Under the pieces are notes generated by a model that saw only the letters and a program-made list of their open reading frames with translations, did no database searches and was not told the origin of the DNA. 20,426 nucleotides of DNA from Candidatus Aminicenans sakinawicola JGI OTU-1 (GTDB lineage: Bacteria > Acidobacteriota > Aminicenantia > Aminicenantales > Aminicenantaceae): contig AWNV01000013.1 in the NCBI GenBank assembly GCA_000493965.1, positions 43,701-64,126 of the forward strand, read 5' to 3'. Below are positions 14,200 through 20,426 of the stretch, in pieces (position 1 is the stretch's first letter; the number at the start of each line of letters is the position of its first letter). Both the position numbers and the translations under genes were made by a program.

Positions 14200-14993
14200 T
14201 TTTCTTCTTCCTGCCAGATAATTTCCTCAGCCTTAAAAACAGGGCCTTCCTCACATATTTTGTGCCATCCTGCTTCTCCGTCTTTTAAAATTTTTCTCAC
14301 ACATCCCCAGCAGACACCAAAGCCACAGCCCATAACCGATTCCAAAGAGAATTTGGCCGGAATTTTTTTATTCAATGCAGTTTTAGCGAGTTTTTTCATC
14401 ATGAGTTCCGGGCCGCATGCATAAATATATGCCGGGAGCAGTTTTTCAATTTCTATCTCAAATAGATCAGTTATAAACCCTTTAAAACTTAAGGAACCAT
14501 CATCCGTTGAACAAAGAAGTTTAATGCCAGCCTTTTCGAATTTTTCTCTGAGTGGAAGATCAAAAAGGGTTTTTCCTCCATAGAATACTCTGACCGAAGC
14601 CCCTTGGGAACGTAGCTTTTGTGCTAAAAAATAAATAGGAGCGATTCCTCTCCCACCTCCTATGAGAGCAACATCTTTTCTGTTCAGATCTAATTCCGAA
14701 TTAAAGCCTTTTCCCAGAGGGCCTATAATGTCAAGAAATTCATTTGGCTTTTTCTGGCTTAATAGGGAAGTTCCAAGGCCTGATTTTTGGAAGAAAATTT
14801 CTATGTTTTTTCCTTCTTTTGAGTGGATGCTAAAAGGTCGTCTGAGAAGAGGATTAGAATTCAAAGAGGTGCGGACCATGATAAACTGGCCTGGTTGGGC
14901 CTGGGAGGCTATTATTGGAGATTCCAGAGAAAAGAGGAAGTAGTCTTCCCAGGTTTCTTTGTGCGTTATTCGTGCTTGGGAGTGTTTAATCAT
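14196..14993 (-). CDS. pyrK: Dihydroorotate dehydrogenase B, electron transfer subunit
   Basis: 265 aa FAD/[2Fe-2S] protein that passes electrons from PyrD to NAD+. RRPFSIHS binds FAD, GGGRGIAPIYFLAQ is the nucleotide-binding loop, and near the C-terminus GCGFGVCWGC plus a later WHKICEEGP supply the four cysteines of the [2Fe-2S] cluster (C-x4-C-x2-C-xn-C). First gene of the pyrK-pyrD-pyrF run. ATG 14993 has no clear ribosome binding site, and the candidate promoter would give a leader of only about 20 nt, so near-leaderless initiation is possible. Confidence 0.95.
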   Translation of the reverse strand: MIKHSQARITHKETWEDYFLFSLESPIIASQAQPGQFIMVRTSLNSNPLLRRPFSIHSKEGKNIEIFFQKSGLGTSLLSQKKPNEFLDIIGPLGKGFNSELDLNRKDVALIGGGRGIAPIYFLAQKLRSQGASVRVFYGGKTLFDLPLREKFEKAGIKLLCSTDDGSLSFKGFITDLFEIEIEKLLPAYIYACGPELMMKKLAKTALNKKIPAKFSLESVMGCGFGVCWGCVRKILKDGEAGWHKICEEGPVFKAEEIIWQEEEK

Positions 14994-15019
14994 TTTTATT
15001 GCCGGGAATTATCGAGATA

Positions 15020-15048
15020 AAAATATCAAAATCCATTGTTGATGGCAA
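15020..15048 (-). promoter_or_regulatory. Possible promoter of the pyrKDF genes
   Basis: Minus strand TTGCCA (15048-15043), 17 bp, TATTTT (15025-15020). The -35 matches 5 of 6 and the -10 matches 4 of 6. It is back to back with the aminotransferase promoter at 15056-15084, 7 bp away, so polymerase binding at the two could compete. Confidence 0.35.
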
Positions 15049-15055
15049 CAAAAAT

Positions 15056-15084
15056 TTGACAACTTTATGTGCTTTTGAAATAAT
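15056..15084 (+). promoter_or_regulatory. Sigma70-type promoter of the aminotransferase
   Basis: TTGACA (15056-15061), 17-bp spacer, AATAAT (15079-15084; 5 of 6). Predicted start near 15091, about 30 nt before ATG 15122. It also argues against any start upstream of 15091. Confidence 0.7.
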
Positions 15085-15121
15085 CGAATCTATTTTTTAT
15101 TTATATTTGGAGGGAATTATT

Positions 15122-16318
15122 ATGCATATTTCAAAAAGAGGCATAGAAATTCAGGCCTCTCCGATCAGAAAGCTGAAGCCCTTTGCTGAGAGGGCTGAAG
15201 AGCGAGGAATTCATGTATATTATATAAATATAGGGCAGCCTGATATTCCTACGCCCCAGCCTGTATGGGATGCTTTGAAAAACTTTAATGAAGAGGTTCT
15301 CAGCTATGGCCCTGCTCAAGGGTTTCTAGAATTGCGGCAGGCTATTGCCGATTATTTTGTTGGCTTTAACATCCCTCTAACCTCTGAAAATGTCATAATT
15401 ACAATAGGCGGTTCAGAAGCAATCCATTTTTCTTTCTGTGTTGTGGCTGATCCCGGTGAGGAAATTATCATTCCTGAGCCATTCTATACTAATTATAATG
15501 GTTATGCAGCTTATGCAAATGTTAAGATTGTTCCTCTGTCCCTGAAAGTAGAGGATGGATTCCGGCTTCCTCCTTCAGGAGAAATTGAGGCGAGAATAAA
15601 TCCAAAGACTAAAGCAATACTGCTTTGCTCTCCAAACAACCCAACAGGAACGGTTTATTCCTATGAAGAGTTGGAAAGAGTCATCGATATCGTAGAAAAG
15701 CATGACCTTTTCTTGATTGCCGATGAAGTTTATAAAGAATTTGTCTATGATGGAATTAGCCACAAGAGCATCCTGGAATATGAAGCCATCAAAGACAGAG
15801 TTATAGTTGTTGACAGCATTTCCAAGCGTTTTAGCTGTTGTGGGGCACGGATCGGAGCGCTTATAACCAGAAATAAGGAGATTTATCAGGGGGCTCTGAA
15901 ATTTGCGCAGGCAAGGCTTTGCCCACCATCAATTGAACAAAAGGCTGCGCTTGCTGCTTACCGCATGGGTCGCGATTATTTTAACCCTGTTAGGGAGGAA
16001 TACCAGAAAAGAAGGGATATCTTGTATGAGGGATTCAAAGAGATTCCAGGAATAATCATGGACAAGCCACAAGGAGCATTTTACATAATTGCAAGACTTC
16101 CCATAAATGATAGTGAGCACTTTGTGCGATGGATGCTCACAGATTTTCATCTTGACAATGAGACAGTAATGGTTGCCCCTGCTCAGGGATTCTACTCATC
16201 TCCTGGCAGAGGAAAAGATGAAGTGAGAATAGCATATGTGCTAAAAGAAAAAGATTTAAGGCGGGCAATTGTCGTTTTTAAAGAAGGGCTTAAGAAATAT
16301 CTGAATCTATTTTCTTAA
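15122..16318 (+). CDS. Class I/II PLP-dependent aminotransferase
   Basis: 398 aa from ATG 15122, supported by GGAGGG (15109-15114) at 7 bp. The longer frame back to 14999 overlaps the promoter and is rejected. The fold type I aspartate-aminotransferase signatures are NIGQPDIPTP, SPNNPTGT (N173), ADEVYKEF (D201, Y204), SISKRFSCCGARIG with PLP-binding K235, and DEVRIAYVL near the C-terminus with a substrate-carboxylate arginine. Members act on aspartate, aromatic or other amino acids with a 2-oxo acid; the substrate cannot be read from the sequence. The pyruvate phosphate dikinase gene follows after 53 bp on the same strand and is probably cotranscribed, which would fit amino-acid-derived carbon entering PEP. 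Confidence 0.92.
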   Translation: MHISKRGIEIQASPIRKLKPFAERAEERGIHVYYINIGQPDIPTPQPVWDALKNFNEEVLSYGPAQGFLELRQAIADYFVGFNIPLTSENVIITIGGSEAIHFSFCVVADPGEEIIIPEPFYTNYNGYAAYANVKIVPLSLKVEDGFRLPPSGEIEARINPKTKAILLCSPNNPTGTVYSYEELERVIDIVEKHDLFLIADEVYKEFVYDGISHKSILEYEAIKDRVIVVDSISKRFSCCGARIGALITRNKEIYQGALKFAQARLCPPSIEQKAALAAYRMGRDYFNPVREEYQKRRDILYEGFKEIPGIIMDKPQGAFYIIARLPINDSEHFVRWMLTDFHLDNETVMVAPAQGFYSSPGRGKDEVRIAYVLKEKDLRRAIVVFKEGLKKYLNLFS

Positions 16319-16371
16319 GTATCTGTTGAACTATCGATCTGCTAGCCGGTAATTTAAATAGGAGTTGTAAA

Positions 16372-19089
16372 ATGAGGAAGAAGTATGTTTACTTTTTTAA
16401 GAGAGGAAATGTTGATGGCAACAAGGATATGAAAGATATCCTTGGAGGCAAGGGTGCTAATCTGGCTGAAATGGCTGGAATAGGACTTCCTGTACCCCCA
16501 GGTTTTACTGTTTCCACAAAAGTGTGTAATCTTTTTCTTGAATCGGGCAGTAAGATCCCGGCTGAAGTAGAAGAGGAAATTTATGTTTATCTTAAAAGGC
16601 TGGAAGATACCACACAGCAAAAATTGGGGGATGAGGAAAATCCTCTTCTTGTTTCTGTCCGTTCAGGAGCCAAGATCTCAATGCCAGGAATGATGGACAC
16701 CATTCTGAATCTTGGGCTTAATGATAAAACGGTTGAAGCATTAGCAAGGAAAAGTGGAAACAGGCGGTTTGCGCTGGACTGCTACCGCCGTTTGATTCAT
16801 ATGTTTGGAGATGTGGTTTTAGAGGTTCCCAAGAAAGAGTGCGAAGAAGTCCTCAGGAAAGTAAAAATAGAAAAAAATATCACTAACGATTATGAGCTGG
16901 GGGAAAAGGACTTAGAAGTACTTATTTCAGAATATAAGAGGATAATCAAAGAAAAGTCAGGAAAAGATTTTCCTCAGGATGTTAAAGCGCAGTTATTTAC
17001 GGCCATTTCCGCTGTTTTCCGTTCTTGGAATAATCCTCGAGCGATCACTTACCGGCGTTTAAATCATATTCCTGATGATTTAGGGACAGCAGTGAATGTA
17101 CAGCTTATGATTTTCGGTAATTTTGGAGAGCATTCAGGAACGGGTGTAGGGTTCACAAGAAATCCAGCCACGGGTGAAAAAGAGCTCTTTGGTGAGTATT
17201 TATTAAATGCTCAGGGGGAAGATGTCGTTGCTGGTATTAGAACTCCTTATCCTTTGCGGGACATGAAAAATGAGATGCCAGAAGTTTATAATGAGTTAAA
17301 AGATATTACTTCCAGGCTGGAAAAGCATTATCAGGATGCCCAGGATTTTGAATTTACAGTTCAGGAAGAAAAACTCTATATGCTCCAAACTCGGAATGGA
17401 AAAAGAACGGGGTATGCAGCAGTTAAGATTGCTATAGACATGGTGGATGAAGGTTTAATCAGCAGAGAAAGAGCTCTTTTATTGGTAGAACCTGAAGCCT
17501 TGGACCAGCTGCTACATCCTGTTTTTGATATAAAAGAAAAGGCAAAGCATGAGTTGCTCGCAAAGGGACTTGCAGCTTCACCAGGAGCAGCGGCAGGACG
17601 GGTGGTTTTTTCAGCAGATGAAGCTGTCAACTGGAAAGAGCAAGGGAAAAATGTCATCTTAGTAAGAAATGAGACTTCCCCGGATGATATCCACGGGATG
17701 AGTGCATCCAGAGGCCTTCTGACTGCCACTGGAGGCATGACTTCCCATGCCGCTGTTGTGGGAAGACAGATGGGTAAGCCTGCTGTTGTTGGTTGTGACA
17801 CAATAATGCCTAATGAAGAGAAGAGATTTTTCCAGGTTGGCGGGAAAGAAGTTAGAGAAGGCGAATGGATTTCTATCGATGGAGCTACTGGAGAAGTTAT
17901 TTTGGGCAAAATACAGACAAAGCCTTCAGAGATCATACAAGTTATAAAAGGGGAGAGAGAACCAGAGGACTCTGAAATTTACCAGAATTTTACAAAGCTT
18001 TTATCGTGGGCAGATGCAGAAAGAAAGTTGAAAGTCCGTGCAAATGCGGACACTGCGGAAGATGCCAGAATAGCATTTGCATTTGGCGCGGAAGGTATCG
18101 GTTTGGCCAGGACAGAGCACATGTTTTTTGGAAGAGAAAGGCTTCCATTTATTAAAGCAATGATTTTGGCTGAGACCAAGGAAGGAAGACAGGAAAACCT
18201 GAACAAGCTGTTATCTTTCCAGAGAAATGATTTTTATGAACTGTTTAAAGAAATGAGAGGAAATCCTGTTACTATCCGTACCCTTGACCCGCCGCTTCAT
18301 GAGTTTTTGCCAAAAAAAGAAGATGTGATGACTGAGATAATGCAGCTAAAAACTTCTGGAAGTGGAGATGAAGAAAAGATTCAAGAATTGGAAAAATTAC
18401 TGGAAAGGATAAAAACATTATCTGAATTTAATCCTATGCTTGGCCATCGGGGCTGCCGCCTCGGGATTACTTATCCTGAGATTATTGAAATGCAGGCGTC
18501 GGCTATGTTTGAGGCAGCCTGCAAGCTGGCCCAGGAAGGAGAAAAAGTTTTTCCAGAAATTATGGTTCCTCTCATTGGTTCTGTAGAGGAACTTATCAAT
18601 CAGAAAGAAATCATTATTAAAGTAGCTGAAAGGATTATTAAAGAATATAATGTTGATCTTGATTACATGGTGGGAACTATGATTGAAATTCCCAGGGCCG
18701 CCATTACTGCGGATAAGATTGCAGAGGAGGCCGAGTTCTTCTCGTTCGGCACAAATGACCTTACTCAAACAACACTTGGAGTGTCACGAGATGACGGGGC
18801 CTCATTTATCAACTATTATATTACTCATGGGATCTGGATGGATAATCCTTTTGCAACGGTGGATATAGATGGAGTCGGAGAATTAATGAAATGGGCGGTT
18901 GATAAAGGACGGGAAACAAGGAATGACTTGGAGATTGGGATTTGTGGAGTTCATGGAGGAGATCCACGCTCTATCTCTTTCTGTCATAAGATCGGACTAA
19001 ATTATGTAAGTTGTTCCGCCTTTCAGGTTCCTATAGCCAGGCTGTCTGCGGCCCAGGCTGCATTGGAAGAGAAAACGGGCGGCAAATAG
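16372..19089 (+). CDS. ppdK: Pyruvate, phosphate dikinase
   Basis: 905 aa, typical length. Interconverts pyruvate + ATP + Pi and PEP + AMP + PPi. ATG 16372 has AGGAG at 7 bp. The N-terminal ATP-grasp part starts GGKGANLAEMAGIGLPVPPG and includes GMMDTILNLGLND and a TRNPATGEKELFGEYL segment. The central phosphohistidine domain has GGMTSHAAVVGRQ with H459. The C-terminal PEP barrel has EGIGLARTEHMFF, RTLDPPLHEFLP, FGTNDLTQTTLG, and GIC (C858) as the acid/base cysteine. Two oddities: the usual GICGEHGG reads GICGVHGG, and the usual SCSPFRVPIARL reads SCSAFQVPIARL. With an aminotransferase upstream it is likely a central-carbon enzyme in PPi-linked glycolysis or PEP synthesis. Confidence 0.97.
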   Translation: MRKKYVYFFKRGNVDGNKDMKDILGGKGANLAEMAGIGLPVPPGFTVSTKVCNLFLESGSKIPAEVEEEIYVYLKRLEDTTQQKLGDEENPLLVSVRSGAKISMPGMMDTILNLGLNDKTVEALARKSGNRRFALDCYRRLIHMFGDVVLEVPKKECEEVLRKVKIEKNITNDYELGEKDLEVLISEYKRIIKEKSGKDFPQDVKAQLFTAISAVFRSWNNPRAITYRRLNHIPDDLGTAVNVQLMIFGNFGEHSGTGVGFTRNPATGEKELFGEYLLNAQGEDVVAGIRTPYPLRDMKNEMPEVYNELKDITSRLEKHYQDAQDFEFTVQEEKLYMLQTRNGKRTGYAAVKIAIDMVDEGLISRERALLLVEPEALDQLLHPVFDIKEKAKHELLAKGLAASPGAAAGRVVFSADEAVNWKEQGKNVILVRNETSPDDIHGMSASRGLLTATGGMTSHAAVVGRQMGKPAVVGCDTIMPNEEKRFFQVGGKEVREGEWISIDGATGEVILGKIQTKPSEIIQVIKGEREPEDSEIYQNFTKLLSWADAERKLKVRANADTAEDARIAFAFGAEGIGLARTEHMFFGRERLPFIKAMILAETKEGRQENLNKLLSFQRNDFYELFKEMRGNPVTIRTLDPPLHEFLPKKEDVMTEIMQLKTSGSGDEEKIQELEKLLERIKTLSEFNPMLGHRGCRLGITYPEIIEMQASAMFEAACKLAQEGEKVFPEIMVPLIGSVEELINQKEIIIKVAERIIKEYNVDLDYMVGTMIEIPRAAITADKIAEEAEFFSFGTNDLTQTTLGVSRDDGASFINYYITHGIWMDNPFATVDIDGVGELMKWAVDKGRETRNDLEIGICGVHGGDPRSISFCHKIGLNYVSCSAFQVPIARLSAAQAALEEKTGGK

Positions 19090-19183
19090 GCTGTCAGTAT
19101 GAAAAGAAAAGGAGAAATAAAATAATTCATATAGTTTTTTTATTAGAGATTCGAGACAATAAAGAATTCTGGACTGTTATTTA

Positions 19184-20140
19184 ATGGTTGATTTTAGGAG
19201 ATTTTTTAGAGGGTTCCGAAAAAAAAGATTTGCCTTCAAATTTATATTTAGTGATGCTTACTGGATGGTGAATCTTGGGAATCACGTTTTTCCAGTAGAT
19301 AAATATAGAGTCATTTATGAGAATCTTCTGTATATGGGAGCTAAGAAAGAAAATTTCCTTTCTCCGGAGCCAGGTTTAAAAGAGGATATTCTTTTAGTCC
19401 ATTCAGTGAAGTATTTGAAGAAATTGGAGATGGGAAAACTTTCCCATACCGAGATGATGACAATGGAACTTCCATATTCCCCTGAACTTTTTGAGTTTGC
19501 CAGACTCACAGTAGGGGGAACTATTATTACAGGGGAACAGGCATTAGAAGATGGACTTGCTGTTCACATTGGAGGAGGATTTCATCATGCTTTCGTAGAT
19601 CATGGAGAGGGCTTCTGTATTTTAAATGACACTGCTGTTGCATTGGAAAAACTCAAGAAAGAAGGAAAAATTCAAAAAGCAATGATTGTTGATTGTGATG
19701 TTCATCAAGGAAATGGAACTGCTGATATTTTTTCCAAAAAAGATTATGTCTTTACTTTTTCTATTCACCAGATGGATATTTATCCTGCAAATAAATCTAC
19801 AAGTTCTCTGGATGTCGGGATGTGGTCTGGGGATGGAGATGAGGAATATATTTCGGCTATCAGATCTAATTTTCCACGCCTTTATGAAGAATTTCAGCCT
19901 GATTTAGTTTTTTATCTAGCAGGAGCCGATCCATATGAAAAGGACAGGCTGGGAGGTTTACGGCTGACTCTGGAAGGCCTGATGGAAAGGGATATGATTG
20001 TGGTAGGAGAGGCTCGGAAGCTTAGTCTTCCTGTCGGAATTCTTTTTGCAGGTGGTTATGCATATGATATCCAGGATACAATCTCTGTCCATCTCAATAC
20101 AGTAAAGGTCAGCCAGAAAATCCAGAGAAAGTATTCTTAA
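19184..20140 (+). CDS. Histone deacetylase-family (HDAC-fold) hydrolase
   Basis: 318 aa. Zinc hydrolase of the arginase/deacetylase fold. GGFHHAFVDHGEGFCILND contains the catalytic histidine pair (H134, H135). DCDVHQGNGTA gives zinc ligands D172 and H174. AGADPYEKDRLGGL gives the third ligand D249. GGYA gives the transition-state tyrosine (Y292). All catalytic residues are kept. The sequence style, with GADPYEKDRLGGL, resembles the HDAC11/class IV-like bacterial group. Bacterial members deacetylate small molecules, polyamines or acetyl-lysine; the substrate here is unknown. ATG 19184 has no clear ribosome binding site. Relatives usually start near KFIFSD, so the basic first 17 residues may be an extension or a misplaced start. 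It lies 94 bp after ppdK on the same strand. Confidence 0.9.
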   Translation: MVDFRRFFRGFRKKRFAFKFIFSDAYWMVNLGNHVFPVDKYRVIYENLLYMGAKKENFLSPEPGLKEDILLVHSVKYLKKLEMGKLSHTEMMTMELPYSPELFEFARLTVGGTIITGEQALEDGLAVHIGGGFHHAFVDHGEGFCILNDTAVALEKLKKEGKIQKAMIVDCDVHQGNGTADIFSKKDYVFTFSIHQMDIYPANKSTSSLDVGMWSGDGDEEYISAIRSNFPRLYEEFQPDLVFYLAGADPYEKDRLGGLRLTLEGLMERDMIVVGEARKLSLPVGILFAGGYAYDIQDTISVHLNTVKVSQKIQRKYS

Positions 20141-20141
20141 C

Positions 20142-20229
20142 CCCTCAAATTCCGTATGAATAATCCAGGTGGACGTGGGTTATTCATAAAGAATGCCGAT
20201 AATAGATTTAGATAAAATAAATTTGAGGG
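20142..20229. repeat. Nested inverted repeats containing dispersed-element ends
   Basis: The outer arms CCCTCAAATT (20142-20151) and AATTTGAGGG (20220-20229) are perfect inverted repeats. Inside, TATGAATAATCCA (20155-20167) and TGGGTTATTCATA (20176-20188) form a 13-bp stem with one T-G pair and an 8-nt loop. The two inner arms are the two edge types of the dispersed repeats, CCTGGATTATTCA and CGTGGGTTATTCA, placed head to head. The right part (20183-20212) is the core ATTCATAAAGAATGCCGATA, followed by ATAGATTTAG. There is no T-run, so a terminator role is uncertain, though it lies just after the deacetylase gene. Confidence 0.65.
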
Positions 20230-20426
20230 CATGTCTGCGCTCCACTAAGATTTTTAACGCCATTTCCTCCCCGATCTTCTCGGCTCTGCTGGAACTCCGC
20301 GTGCTTATCTTAAGCAACGCTATGATGTCCCCAAGCCATCATTAACACCGCACCTTTGATTGTACAGTGCTCACACATCCATCAGGCCCGACTTCGTCGT
20401 GTTCCCTCGAAGATCGACTCAGAAAG
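20230..20426. other. Unassigned intergenic sequence, more GC-rich than surroundings
   Basis: No gene recognised. The base composition is closer to the 113-bp repeats than to the flanking genes. On the minus strand a 52-codon open frame (20338-20180) includes RAEKIGEEMALKILVERRHA, but it runs into the repeat, has no convincing start signal and matches no family I can name. GAGTCGATCTT (minus, at the right edge) also occurs in repeat copy 2. It may be part of a larger degraded mobile element continuing beyond the window. Confidence 0.3.

Noticed and set aside
15038..15051. 14-bp string GTTGATGGCAACAA repeated at 16411-16424
   Set aside because: One 14-mer match in 20 kb is about what chance predicts, and the second copy lies in ppdK coding sequence.
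14999..15121. Longer aminotransferase start at 14999
   Set aside because: The extension covers the TTGACA-17-AATAAT promoter and is not homologous in character; GGAGGG precedes ATG 15122.
17376..17936. Minus-strand open frame of 186 codons inside ppdK
   Set aside because: It lies wholly within the conserved phosphohistidine-domain region of ppdK and has a composition typical of an antisense shadow.

Overview
The window looks like chromosomal DNA from an AT-rich, Gram-negative-type bacterium. A VWFA-related secreted protein of the kind common in Acidobacteriota-like genomes, a 6-bladed beta-propeller (NHL-type) lipoprotein, a YIP1-family protein and a PHP-type endonuclease Q together suggest Candidatus Aminicenantes or a relative. 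This placement rests on gene-family flavour only.

Layout. (1) 1-2990, minus: an endonuclease Q-like DNA repair nuclease followed by a CLC chloride channel/transporter with a C-terminal CBS region that runs off the left edge. (2) 2991-3386: intergenic, holding the first copy of a 113-bp dispersed repeat. (3) 3387-5710: a VWFA-related exported protein (plus) facing an unrecognised secreted protein (minus), with 5 bp between their stop codons. (4) 5878-8367, minus: a tight ddl-ruvX-mltG operon for peptidoglycan precursor synthesis, an RNase H-fold nuclease and glycan strand release. (5) 8368-9375: a divergent promoter region with a perfect-consensus sigma70-type promoter driving a secreted protein with an internal duplication. 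(6) 9376-11827: an accessory-looking patch with tRNA-Gly(GCC), a beta-propeller lipoprotein, a decayed tRNA-Gly, tRNA-Cys(GCA), a MITE-like inverted-repeat unit and the second 113-bp repeat. (7) 11828-12424, plus: a YIP1-family membrane protein, again 5 bp from the convergent pyr genes. (8) 12430-14993, minus: pyrK-pyrD-pyrF for de novo pyrimidine synthesis. (9) 15122-20140, plus: a class I aminotransferase, pyruvate phosphate dikinase and an HDAC-fold deacetylase, with a strong promoter before the aminotransferase. (10) 20141-20426: another copy of the dispersed repeat family, palindromic, then unassigned sequence more GC-rich than its surroundings.

The genes are mostly housekeeping and no new multi-gene defence or metabolic system is evident. 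The most interesting points are a C-terminal QLKLF tail on the EndoQ-like nuclease that matches the bacterial sliding-clamp-binding consensus, the degenerate tRNA-Gly beside tRNA-Cys, and a family of short dispersed repeats clustering around the tRNA genes and the right edge. I saw no convincing intrinsic terminator (GC hairpin plus T-run), riboswitch, CRISPR array or complete insertion sequence.
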